Positions 21,948-29,708 of a DNA stretch of 31,155 nucleotides are shown here, piece after piece. Numbering within the stretch: the stretch's first letter is position 1; each line of letters opens with the position of its first letter. Source of the stretch: CALOCV01 sp942491955 (GTDB taxonomy: Bacteria > Chlamydiota > Chlamydiia > Chlamydiales > CALOCV01); NCBI GenBank assembly GCA_942491955.1, contig CALOCV010000009.1:1-31155 (forward strand), written 5' to 3'. The translations under genes were made by a program, and so were the position numbers. The notes beneath the pieces are model-generated. The model ran no database searches. It was not told where the DNA came from and was given only the letters and a program-made list of their open reading frames with translations.

Positions 21948-23824
21948 TGTGATGCTGAATCCTCGGTTGTAAAGCGGCTTGACACCGCTTTGTTTTTTCG
22001 ACGCGACCAAAGGGCGATGGCAGCAATGGCCGTACCAAATAAAACCGTCACCTCTCCTAAAGTATCAAGCCCACGGAAATCGATGAGAATATCGTTCACC
22101 ACATTAGCTCCTCCTGTGAGAGAGAGTGCGTACTGAAGATAATAATTCCCTAAATGTTCCTCGATGGGGGTTTGAATAGAGATGGCAGCAAGAAGGGCTG
22201 CTGTTATTCCCATTCCTATTGAGAGAGCGATATGGATGGTTTGTTTTCTGGTCTTTATGTCGTGTCCATGATCTTTTTCCCACATCCCCTTCATGAAGAA
22301 AAGGACGAAGAAGAGGATCGCCACCTCAACAAGGAGCTGTGTCATGGCGAGATCGGGCGCTTTGTAAAAAACAAAATAGAGTGTGACAAAGAACCCTGAG
22401 ATCGACAATGAGATGAATTGCCCAAGAGATGTTTTGATAAAAATAGCACCGAAAGCAGCGACAATCGAAAAACTGGTGATGATCCAACGCAAAATGCCCC
22501 CTGTGCTCTCCACATCGAAAGAGGGGAAGTGAGGAGTGACGGGATGGATGAGAAGGCCGAGCATTCCTCCACCAACGAGAACAACGACAACACCCATTAG
22601 AAGAGCAACGCCTTCGTGAGGTTTGTCTGTGTAGATCCACTTGACGCTCCATTTTGCTGTTCGTTGGATCCCATCGATGGTTTTCCAAAAGAAGGGTTCA
22701 ATCTGCAAAAAACGTTCGATGCCTCCCCACTGCCAACCAATTTTCTCGGCAAAGAGAAAAAAGCCTGTACCCACTAGAAGAATCACCCCTCCAAGCACCA
22801 TCTCAAGGCCTCCTCCATGCCAACCCGAAGAGGTCGTACTCGCGTGAAGCCCTGAGACATAAAATGTTTCGGAGAGCTTAATCAAGAAAGAGGGGGTAAA
22901 ACCAAAATAGAGAGCCGCACTGCTAAGAATCAAAGGGGATAAATGGATGGCAAATCCCTGCGGTTGGAAAAAGGCTTCGATTTTTTCGGGTGGCGGACGA
23001 ATAAAGATGTGATAAAAGAGTCGAATGGAAAAGGCGACTTTAAAAAGCGAGGCAAAGCCCACGGCAAAGAGAATCATCCAACCAATGGGATGTGCCCGCC
23101 CAAATGCAAGCAAATCGGCTAAAAATAGCTCCTTACTCAAAAATCCCGTCGAACCAGGTATGCCCGCCATGGCGGCGGCGGCAACAAAGAAAATCACCGC
23201 CGTTAGAGGCATTTTTTTCCACAAACCACCAAGGCGACGAATGTCGTGAATGCCTGTTGCTTCATGAACGATGCCAACAAGCATAAAGAGACTCCCTTTA
23301 TATAGGGCATGATTGAAGATATGAATAAAATCGTACTGCACCCCTTGGGCATCTCCTAACCCATAAAAGCCAATGAAAAAACCCAATTGGCTTAACGTCG
23401 CATAGGCAAGGATTTCTTTAAGTTCATGAGAAACGAGGGATAAAAAAGCCCCAACAACCATCGTCGTAAAACAAAAGGTTGTCATCAGCGGAAACCAAAG
23501 ATCGCTATGCACAAAAATGGGATAAATGCGCGCTGTTAAAAAAATGCCTAATTTCACCATGGTTGCAGCATGGAGATAGGCACTCACAGGAGTCGGTGCG
23601 ACCATGGCTCGAGGCAACCAAAAGTAGAAGGGAATCTGTGCCGATTTTCCAAATATCCCAACTAAAAGGAAAATAAAAGAGAGGGGAAACAACAAAGAAT
23701 TGCCCTGTATCACAAGAGGAGATGACACAAAAGCACTCCACTCATACGTCCCAGCAACCCCTCCCAAGAGAAGAAAACCCAAAAGCAAAACAAGACCTGT
23801 GAATCCCATCACCAAAAGAGCCAT
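21944..23824 (-). CDS. mnhA: Mrp-type Na+/H+ antiporter subunit A, C-terminal part after frameshift
   Basis: 626 codons that continue MrpA in the -1 frame relative to 23809-24315. The ATG at 23824 lies within what should be a membrane helix (ALLVMGFTGLVLLLGFLLLG), so it is probably not a native start. Visible segments are PFYFWLPRAMVAPTPVSAYLH with the conserved HAATMVK, HELKEILAYATLSQLGFF, FNHALYKGSLFM and AGIPGSTGFLSKE. After these come the MrpA-specific C-terminal helices with YKAPDLAMTQLLVEV and VVNDILIDFRGLDTLGEVTV. Joined to the upstream piece it gives a normal MrpA of about 790 residues. The mnhB start overlaps its stop. Confidence 0.9.
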   Translation of the reverse strand: MALLVMGFTGLVLLLGFLLLGGVAGTYEWSAFVSSPLVIQGNSLLFPLSFIFLLVGIFGKSAQIPFYFWLPRAMVAPTPVSAYLHAATMVKLGIFLTARIYPIFVHSDLWFPLMTTFCFTTMVVGAFLSLVSHELKEILAYATLSQLGFFIGFYGLGDAQGVQYDFIHIFNHALYKGSLFMLVGIVHEATGIHDIRRLGGLWKKMPLTAVIFFVAAAAMAGIPGSTGFLSKELFLADLLAFGRAHPIGWMILFAVGFASLFKVAFSIRLFYHIFIRPPPEKIEAFFQPQGFAIHLSPLILSSAALYFGFTPSFLIKLSETFYVSGLHASTTSSGWHGGGLEMVLGGVILLVGTGFFLFAEKIGWQWGGIERFLQIEPFFWKTIDGIQRTAKWSVKWIYTDKPHEGVALLMGVVVVLVGGGMLGLLIHPVTPHFPSFDVESTGGILRWIITSFSIVAAFGAIFIKTSLGQFISLSISGFFVTLYFVFYKAPDLAMTQLLVEVAILFFVLFFMKGMWEKDHGHDIKTRKQTIHIALSIGMGITAALLAAISIQTPIEEHLGNYYLQYALSLTGGANVVNDILIDFRGLDTLGEVTVLFGTAIAAIALWSRRKNKAVSSRFTTEDSASQ

Positions 23825-24315
23825 CCACCCCCCTCCACGGCTTTAGGATCTTCATAATGAAAGCCAATTAAAAGGAAGGAGGCAACACTCGTCAACTCCC
23901 AAAAAACAAAAAGCAACAGCAAATTATTCGAAAATACCGCCCCTAACATCGACGTCATAAAAAACAACAAGAGAGCATAAAACCTTCCTAAATGCTTCTT
24001 GCGATGCGTCATGATCGATTGGGAATAAAGCATGACCAAAATCCCCATTCCACTAACTAAAAAACCAAAAAACAACGATAGACCATCGACCAGAAAGGAG
24101 AGATTGATTCCCAAAATCGGTATCCAAGGAATATCGACCACCGCAGGAACATACCACGTCATCGATTGCGTGACGCCAATCAATGAGAGGGTGGATACCA
24201 CAGGCGCTATCATCGCAATCAATCCCAAAAACCTGGGAAAGTAGCGCTCAAACAGGCCGAAAAACAGAGCGAAAATAAAAGGAAAAAAAATTGCACCTAA
24301 AAGATACTCTGCCAT
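23809..24315 (-). CDS. mnhA: Mrp-type Na+/H+ antiporter subunit A, N-terminal part before frameshift
   Basis: 168 codons from ATG 24315 (GGGGG 2-7 bases upstream), holding the first helices of MrpA: LSFLVDGLSLFFGFLVSGMG and NLLLLFVFWELTSVASFLLI, then GFHYED. The frame stops soon after EDPKAVEGGGWLFW, while the MrpA sequence continues in another frame from WMALLVMGF. The junction is a G6 run on the coding strand (plus-strand C6 at 23828-23833); a seventh G, or a -1 ribosomal slip, restores ...KAVEGGWMALLVMGF.... The gene starts 46 bases after the second DUF4143 ATPase gene on the same strand. Confidence 0.88.
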   Translation of the reverse strand: MAEYLLGAIFFPFIFALFFGLFERYFPRFLGLIAMIAPVVSTLSLIGVTQSMTWYVPAVVDIPWIPILGINLSFLVDGLSLFFGFLVSGMGILVMLYSQSIMTHRKKHLGRFYALLLFFMTSMLGAVFSNNLLLLFVFWELTSVASFLLIGFHYEDPKAVEGGGWLFW

Positions 24316-24360
24316 GCCCCCATGGTATCGACACCGATCTTGCAAAGCAAGACAAAGAAA

Positions 24361-25521
24361 TTAGGACATGATGTCAAAGCAAGATTCGGCAGTGATTAAT
24401 TCAAAGGATTCTAGCTTTTGTTGCTTATCTCCACCATAGATAAGAATACCCCCCTCTGCCCTATTGGGAGCTTGTTGATGGAAATAGTGCAACCCTCGAA
24501 GAAAAGAGGGAGAGAATGTTTGGCTGCTTTTGATTTCAATGGGAATGAGTCGACTGCCCTTTTGTAATAGTAAATCGATCTCTTTTCCTGAAACATCGCG
24601 ATAAAAGTAGAGGCGAGGATCGAGTCCCTGGTTGTAACGAGACTTCATCAATTCCACAACCACCCAATTTTCGAATAGATTTCCATATAAAGAGTCTTCC
24701 TTAAGCTGTTTAACGGTTTCAATACCAAGAAGATAGCAAACAAGCCCGGTGTCTATAAAATAGAGCTTAGGAGATTTTATTACACGCTTTCCAAAATTTT
24801 CGAAGTAGGATTCTAGGCGAATGAGGATGTAGGTTGCTTCTAAAACGGCGATCCACTCTTTAATGGTCGTTGCTGATACCCCAACATCAGCAGCAAGACT
24901 TGCATAATTAACCAACTGACCAACGCGACTGGCAACCAACTTGATGAAACGTTCAAAATGAAGAATATCCTTAATCTGTAAAATCTGACGCACATCTCGT
25001 TCTACGTAGGTTTGGAAATAGCTGCTATACGCATTGGATAAGGGAGGGTTTTCTTTATAAATTCTAGGGTATCCTCCTTTAAGGATGACGTCCTCTAAAG
25101 AATCTTGGATACGTGCGTTTCGGATCTCTTGCAAACTCAAGGGAAAGAGTCGTAAAATCGAGGTTCTCCCAGCTAAAGATTGTGAAATTGCCGAATGCAA
25201 CTCGGCTTGATGGCTTCCTGTCAAGATGAACAATCCATTGCGATCGGCTCGGTCCACTTCAACCTGAATATAAGAAAGGAGGTGGGGTATTCTTTGAACC
25301 TCATCGAAAATGGCTCCATCTGGATAAGCCTGCATAAAGCTTTTAGGATCCAAAGTAGCTAACGCGCGATGATCCGCTTCTTCCATGTTGACATAGGGTT
25401 TATTGGGAAATGCCATTCGAACAAGGGTTGTTTTGCCCGATTGTCGTGGACCGAGCAACGTCACAATGGGATACTTTGTTGCCAATTCCTTTAAATAAGG
25501 GAGCAATGATCGTTGAAACAT
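24361..25521 (-). CDS. AAA ATPase with DUF4143 domain (AAA_14 family), copy B
   Basis: 386 residues, the more typical length for this family. Walker A is GPRQSGKTT (24-32), Walker B GAIFDEVQ (69-76), sensor LTGSHQ (100-105). The conserved QTYVERDVRQI is in the middle, followed by a winged-helix-like segment (YASLAADVGVSATTIKEWIA). The DUF4143 end has IDTGLVCYLLG, GNLFENWVVVEL and a PD-(D/E)XK-like SGKEIDLLLQKG...LIPIEIKSS. No partner gene of known type is adjacent. The start codon is embedded in a perfect palindrome (25520-25566) that also covers the predicted -10 box, pointing to autoregulation. Confidence 0.9.
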   Translation of the reverse strand: MFQRSLLPYLKELATKYPIVTLLGPRQSGKTTLVRMAFPNKPYVNMEEADHRALATLDPKSFMQAYPDGAIFDEVQRIPHLLSYIQVEVDRADRNGLFILTGSHQAELHSAISQSLAGRTSILRLFPLSLQEIRNARIQDSLEDVILKGGYPRIYKENPPLSNAYSSYFQTYVERDVRQILQIKDILHFERFIKLVASRVGQLVNYASLAADVGVSATTIKEWIAVLEATYILIRLESYFENFGKRVIKSPKLYFIDTGLVCYLLGIETVKQLKEDSLYGNLFENWVVVELMKSRYNQGLDPRLYFYRDVSGKEIDLLLQKGSRLIPIEIKSSQTFSPSFLRGLHYFHQQAPNRAEGGILIYGGDKQQKLESFELITAESCFDIMS

Positions 25522-25566
25522 AACCTATGATAATCCAAGCTACTACTTTGGATTATCATAGGTTAT
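25520..25566 (-). promoter_or_regulatory. Perfect 19-bp palindrome over the promoter and start codon of the second ATPase
   Basis: The arms 25520-25538 and 25548-25566 (ATAACCTATGATAATCCAA and its inverse) are exact, with a 9-base centre. On the minus strand TTTACT, 17 bases, then TATGAT (inside the left arm) fits a promoter; transcription would begin inside the palindrome and the AT of the ATG is the last pair of the stem. It could act as an operator, as an RNA hairpin that hides the start, or as a mobile-element end. Confidence 0.75.
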
Positions 25567-25610
25567 AAACATTGAAAAGTAAATATTTTTTTGCCGAGGG
25601 GAGTTTCGGA

Positions 25611-26828
25611 TCAGATCCTCAAGACAGCGCCAAAACCTCCATCCCAAAGGCGCTCGTGAGGAAGGATGCATTTTGCATAGAGAACATGGACACCCCACTC
25701 TTCTTTCGCACGGGTGACGATTTCCTCATTTTCTTCGGAGAGGATGCTACAGGTCATCCACCAAATTTGTCCCTTTGGAGCTACGAGTTTTTTTGCATGG
25801 GTGAGGAGCTCCCATTGCAGCTCTCGAAGTTGGGCAATAGCTTCTTTCGTCAATCGCCAACGCGCTTCGGGACGTTTGTGCAAAACGCCTGTATTCGTGC
25901 AAGGAACATCTAGAATGATGAGATCAAAAAGTTGTTCGCTGGGATATTCTTCTCCTGACAGGGTCGTGATGGTTGCGGGAAACCCGTATTTTTTTTGGTT
26001 TTCGCGAATTTTTTCGGTTTTTACTAGCGAGCGATCATTGGCAAAGAGTTGAGCATCGGGAAAGCGATCGTGGATGGCAAGGAGTTTCCCCCCAGGAGCA
26101 GCACAAAGATCGAGGATTTTTTTGGGCGAATGGATATGGTGGGACATCTCTTCAATAAGGGTTGCTGAAGTGGTATTTTGTACGTAGACATCTTGTGAAG
26201 CGAAGAGAGTGTTGCGATCAGCAGAATCTTCTATCTTTCCCATGGAAGGGAGATTGAGAAATGGAGTGACTCCCTGAGGAATTCTTTCCCCTCGCAAACG
26301 AACGGTGAGCTGCGGAATTTGATTCTCTTCTTCGAGAATGGTTTTTGCCTTTTCTACCCCATACTGGGAGGCAAGACGTTCGACAAAGTCAAGTGGATAG
26401 GAATACCGAATGGAAAGAGAAGCTAACGCATCATCAGAAGGAAGGGTCAACGTCGTTTTCTCAAGACGACGCAGGGCATAGTGAAAAAAACGAACAAAAG
26501 GGGGGCTACACACCCTTTTTGCAAGATCGACCATTTCATTGACAAGGGCATAGATAGGAACGGTTTTTAGATAGAGGTGTTGGTAAAAAGCCATTCGAAA
26601 GAGAACCCTTTCTTTAGTCCTGGCACGCACCCTATCAACGAGTTGTCCTAACAAAAAGTCGAGAGCCAACGTCATCCGAACCGTGCCGAAAGCAAGGTTT
26701 TGGGCAAAGGAGAAATCAAGAGGAGAAGGATCCTCCGTTTTTTGCCACTGTTCAAGAGACTCGATAAGAGGTGTTCGATCGCGATAGAACGCGACAAGAG
26801 CATGAAAAACAGCGGTACGTGGATTCAT
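25611..26828 (-). CDS. rsmB: 16S rRNA (cytosine-C5)-methyltransferase RsmB
   Basis: 405 residues. RsmB methylates C967 (E. coli numbering) of 16S rRNA using S-adenosylmethionine. An N-terminal NusB-like helical domain (about 1-130) precedes the Rossmann methyltransferase. Motif I is ILDLCAAPGGKLLAIHD, motif IV ILDVPCTNTGVLHKRPEARW, and motif VI WWMTCSILSEENEE with the catalytic Cys in TCS. ATG 26828 was chosen because it forms an ATGA overlap with the stop of the DUF2063 gene; an open extension to 26876 runs inside that gene. Its place as the last gene of a RiPP-like operon is unusual for this housekeeping enzyme. Confidence 0.93.
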   Translation of the reverse strand: MNPRTAVFHALVAFYRDRTPLIESLEQWQKTEDPSPLDFSFAQNLAFGTVRMTLALDFLLGQLVDRVRARTKERVLFRMAFYQHLYLKTVPIYALVNEMVDLAKRVCSPPFVRFFHYALRRLEKTTLTLPSDDALASLSIRYSYPLDFVERLASQYGVEKAKTILEEENQIPQLTVRLRGERIPQGVTPFLNLPSMGKIEDSADRNTLFASQDVYVQNTTSATLIEEMSHHIHSPKKILDLCAAPGGKLLAIHDRFPDAQLFANDRSLVKTEKIRENQKKYGFPATITTLSGEEYPSEQLFDLIILDVPCTNTGVLHKRPEARWRLTKEAIAQLRELQWELLTHAKKLVAPKGQIWWMTCSILSEENEEIVTRAKEEWGVHVLYAKCILPHERLWDGGFGAVLRI

Positions 26829-27682
26829 CCGGATTGCGTTGTCAATAGTTTGTGGTGCGAGTATTTGGTTAACCATCCACGAGAGGTAAAATTTTGTAAG
26901 TGCTGAGAAATTTCAGGAGAATCACACTCCTCACATAGTTGCTCCAACGTAGCTCCCTTTCGGAAACGCATCAGCATGGCAAAAGGAAGGGAATCGATCT
27001 CTTCGCGAAAAAGATTATGACCTGCCCCACGATAAAAGACAAAGGTATAGCATTCCTTATCTCGAGGGGGTTTCGGAAAGGGGTTGTTTTTCCAAAATGA
27101 GGGTTCCTTCTCTAAAATTTTTTGTCGAAAAGCAAAGAGATCGTAAGGCAACAAGAACGGCGTAACAAAGGGTTGTAGATAGAGAGGGAGTATTAGCATA
27201 CGCGCGGATTGTACAGTACTCAAATCCAAAGGGGGTAGGGTAGCAGCAATTACCGTATGAGTAAATGCCCAATCGACAGAGGCAATATCAGCTAACCACG
27301 CCTCTTTTTTCGTCCGCAACCACGCGGGAAGTCTCTCCCCTAAAAGTTCAAGCGACCAGTGATTCGGTGGACAATCGATGAGATAGGGAACGGCAATATC
27401 AAAACGAAAGGAAAGCTCTCCAATAACCCTCTCCAAAAGGGGATAGTGGCGTGATAGAATCCTTAATAACCTCCACCAATATTGCTGATGGTAGATTTGG
27501 ATCCGCTCATAAGGAGCTAAAGTGGGACTGGGAAGAAGATGCTGCGCCGCCTCTTGCGCTATGGGAATACCTGAAGCCGTGATCGAAGAAATCCTTTCGC
27601 TAGAATCAAAGGGTTGGGTGATGAGATGCGCAAACCACGTCTGCAACGCTTGCAATTTCTCAGGTATCTTTTCCTCTAACAT
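26825..27682 (-). CDS. DUF2063 / HvfC-BufC-like RiPP maturation partner
   Basis: 285 residues. The N-terminal DUF2063 domain is seen in LQTWFAHLITQP, then APYERIQIYHQQYWWRLLRI and LSRHYPLLERVIG, and an SVDWAFTHTV segment. The C-terminal third (FYRGAGHNLFREEIDSLPF, then LLMRF-like AMLMRFRKGATLEQLCEE) looks like a winged-helix or peptide-binding domain. In bufferin-type clusters such proteins are thought to bring the precursor to the DUF692 enzyme. The start overlaps the DUF692 stop by 7 bases and the end overlaps rsmB, so the three are translationally coupled. Confidence 0.87.
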   Translation of the reverse strand: MLEEKIPEKLQALQTWFAHLITQPFDSSERISSITASGIPIAQEAAQHLLPSPTLAPYERIQIYHQQYWWRLLRILSRHYPLLERVIGELSFRFDIAVPYLIDCPPNHWSLELLGERLPAWLRTKKEAWLADIASVDWAFTHTVIAATLPPLDLSTVQSARMLILPLYLQPFVTPFLLPYDLFAFRQKILEKEPSFWKNNPFPKPPRDKECYTFVFYRGAGHNLFREEIDSLPFAMLMRFRKGATLEQLCEECDSPEISQHLQNFTSRGWLTKYSHHKLLTTQSG

Positions 27683-28524
27683 CTCTCTGCCTCCGCAGAG
27701 AGTACTTTTTGGAATTGTTTCGCCTTCAACGCCTCTTGATAGGTCTCACGTAGAGGAATAAAATCGTCATCCCACTCGAGAAGAGTGGAAACACCCCCCG
27801 TTTTTGGGTAAATTTCTGCATAGAGCTTCCACACTTCGTCTCTCACATAATCGTTGTGGGTATCCAAAACATAATCACCATAATCGGTGTGCCCTGCAAG
27901 ATGTATCTGCAATACCCTCTCCATAGGAACATTTTGATAATACTCTTCAAGAGAGAAACCATGATTCCGACTCGAGACATAAATGTTATTGACATCCAAC
28001 ATCATCCAAATATCCGCTTTTTCTACGACGGCAGAATAAAATTCCCATTCGGGCATTTGATCCTCGCGATAACTGACATAGGAAGAGAGGTTTTCAAGAG
28101 CAAACGGAATTTCGAGAAAATCTTGTACAACGCGCGCTCTCTCGGCTACATAATCAATCACCTCTTGCGTATAGGGGAGGGGAAGGAGATCGTGATAATG
28201 CGCTCCAGGAAGGCGCCCCCAACAGAGATGATCCGATAACCAAGGCGTTTTGGTCTTGCGAGTCAATGCTTTCAAACGCTTGAGATAATCCCAATCAAGA
28301 GGAACAGCGCTTCCAATGGCGAGATTGACGCCATGCTGAACAATGGGATATTTTTCGAGTAAAATTTCCAAAACTTCGATGGGTCGTCCACCGTCGACCA
28401 TAAAATTTTCGCTAATGATCTCAAACCAATCGATGGGAGGTTCATCTTGTAAAATTTCATCGAAATGGACAGAACGAAGACCAATGCCGATGCCGAGATT
28501 GGGAATGGGTGTTTTTTTCATCAT
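27676..28524 (-). CDS. DUF692 multinuclear non-heme iron enzyme (MNIO, BufB-like)
   Basis: 282 residues with a TIM-barrel fold. Members (MbnB, TglH, ChrH, BufB) use a multi-iron centre and O2 to modify cysteines of ribosomally made peptides. Expected ligand and core residues are visible: ISENFM with Glu39, QHGVNLAIGS with His64, SDHLCWG with His99, ENLSSY with Glu144, MLDVNNIYV with Asp177/Asn180, IHLAGH with His208/His212, DTHNDYV with Asp221/His223, and LLEWDDDFIP with Glu250. Starts at 28524 and 28521 are adjacent ATGs. The putative substrate gene lies just upstream on the same strand, separated by a 30-bp palindrome; the partner gene overlaps the 3' end. Confidence 0.93.
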   Translation of the reverse strand: MMKKTPIPNLGIGIGLRSVHFDEILQDEPPIDWFEIISENFMVDGGRPIEVLEILLEKYPIVQHGVNLAIGSAVPLDWDYLKRLKALTRKTKTPWLSDHLCWGRLPGAHYHDLLPLPYTQEVIDYVAERARVVQDFLEIPFALENLSSYVSYREDQMPEWEFYSAVVEKADIWMMLDVNNIYVSSRNHGFSLEEYYQNVPMERVLQIHLAGHTDYGDYVLDTHNDYVRDEVWKLYAEIYPKTGGVSTLLEWDDDFIPLRETYQEALKAKQFQKVLSAEAERC

Positions 28525-28528
28525 ATGC

Positions 28529-28558
28529 GAAAGAGGAACCCAATTGGGTTCCTCTTTC
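28529..28558. promoter_or_regulatory. 30-bp perfect palindrome between precursor and MNIO genes
   Basis: GAAAGAGGAACCCAATT and its inverse form a gapless perfect palindrome, lying 31 bases after the precursor stop and 4 bases before the MNIO start codon. The RNA hairpin has up to 13 pairs around AATT. Without a T-run it is more likely an attenuator, an mRNA-stabilising 3' end for the precursor, or a translation block for the enzyme than a full terminator. Confidence 0.7.
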
Positions 28559-28589
28559 CTTCATACACTTGTGGAAACTTTTTTACCAA

Positions 28590-29300
28590 TTAATACTGAT
28601 AGCCTCTTTGTTGCGTACGATTCGCACGGTCTTGTGCCGATTTCTTAACGTCTTCTTTCATTTTGTTCCAATCAGCATCCTGCATTCCGTTGTTCAATTT
28701 TCCTCCGTAATCGCTCTCATCCATCCGGTTTTTCATCTCTTCGCTAGCATTGCGGATGGCTTGGTTTTTATCCCGCATCTGTGCTGCAAGACGAAGGGCG
28801 AGTTGTTTCCCTTCTTGAGGCATCGAATGGTAACGAGCACGGCATTCATCATTGCATTGGGAAAGAAGCTTTTTTTCCGACATAGGCTGCATGGGTTGTG
28901 ATGGATCGTTAGGATGCATCTCCATGTCGCTTCCGTTCATTTTCCCATTCATTTTTCCGTTCATTTTTCCATTGCCATTTTTTTTCCCGTTCATTTTTCC
29001 ATTGCCATTCATTTTCATTCCGTTTTGTTTTTCTGGAGGAACGTAATACCCTGATCCATCTTGTGCATTACCGTAGTTCATTCCATTGGAACCATTACCA
29101 TTTTTTTTCATACCGTTGCTATTCGTTGACCCTCCACAACCTCCAGGACCTCCGCAAGAACCTGCAGCGAGGTAACGAACAAAATTTTCTTCAATCGATT
29201 GATTGTGTTGGGTTTGTGCCTGATCAGGGGCTTGAGCGGCCATAAAACACCCCGTGGCCAATCCCATCAATGCAATTTTTGTTATATCTCTTTTTTTCAT
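28590..29300 (-). CDS. Secreted Cys/Met/Gly/Asn-rich protein, probable precursor for the MNIO enzyme
   Basis: 236 residues from ATG 29300 (AAGGG upstream); codons further up to 29450 are not protein-like. The N-terminus is a Sec signal (MKKRDITKIALMGLATGCFM, then AAQA); Cys18 in LATGC is a weak lipobox. The mature part has a glycine-rich pair of cysteines, AAGSCGGPGGCGGS (C49, C55), an Asn/Gly/Met/Lys low-complexity region with repeated NGKM units (about 93-123), a second pair QCNDEC (C149, C153), and a charged helical C-terminal third. It resembles bufferin precursors in position, signal peptide and cysteine motif, but is longer and its motifs differ. Copper or another metal as ligand is inference. 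Confidence 0.8.
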   Translation of the reverse strand: MKKRDITKIALMGLATGCFMAAQAPDQAQTQHNQSIEENFVRYLAAGSCGGPGGCGGSTNSNGMKKNGNGSNGMNYGNAQDGSGYYVPPEKQNGMKMNGNGKMNGKKNGNGKMNGKMNGKMNGSDMEMHPNDPSQPMQPMSEKKLLSQCNDECRARYHSMPQEGKQLALRLAAQMRDKNQAIRNASEEMKNRMDESDYGGKLNNGMQDADWNKMKEDVKKSAQDRANRTQQRGYQY

Positions 29301-29630
29301 AACCCTTCCCTTTATTTTACTTGTTAGAAACGGGGGAACGATCGAGAAAGTGCATCCACATTTCCTCCCGTTCCGATTTTCTATGAAGTTACAGATCAAG
29401 GACATAAACAAAATATAGCGTCTGGCATCCGTGATGGGAACAAGACCCAATCGTGAGACTTCATTCCTTTACTTCGTTGGCTAAGGAGCAAAAAGACCAA
29501 CAAGGCCTCTTTTCCTTATCTCTAGATACTCTTGATAATAATAAATAAAAAAATTGTTTGTCTAATAAAAATTGATCATTCTTCCTATCCTTTAAAAAAA
29601 ATCTTTTTTCCTATAAAATGTCTAAACAAT
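29301..29630. other. AT-rich intergenic region between precursor and MFS genes
   Basis: About 400 bases separate the divergent precursor and MFS genes. The part next to the precursor should hold the promoter of the RiPP-like operon, but no strong -35/-10 pair was found. From 29520 on it is very AT-rich, with AATTGTTT (29552-29559) and AAACAATT (29624-29631) as distant inverted repeats just before a family II element. No gene is seen. Confidence 0.5.
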
Positions 29631-29692
29631 TAGGGCGTGTCATCAATTGGCTAAAATTGCATCTCATGGCATCTGATTGATGACACACCCTA
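29631..29692. repeat. Family II short inverted-repeat element, short copy
   Basis: A 62-bp element, TAGGGCGTGTCATCAAT at the left and ATTGATGACACACCCTA at the right (one mismatch), with a 28-base centre. It lies just before the MFS gene; its right edge is 16 bases from the TTG start. It shares 40 aligned bases with one end of the long copy at 8162-8327. Confidence 0.85.
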
Positions 29693-29708
29693 GAAAAAGG
29701 ACGTTTTT

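Noticed and set aside
28970..29050. Short direct repeats that could look like a CRISPR or tandem-repeat array
   Set aside because: They are in-frame NGKM codon repeats inside the secreted precursor gene, without spacers.
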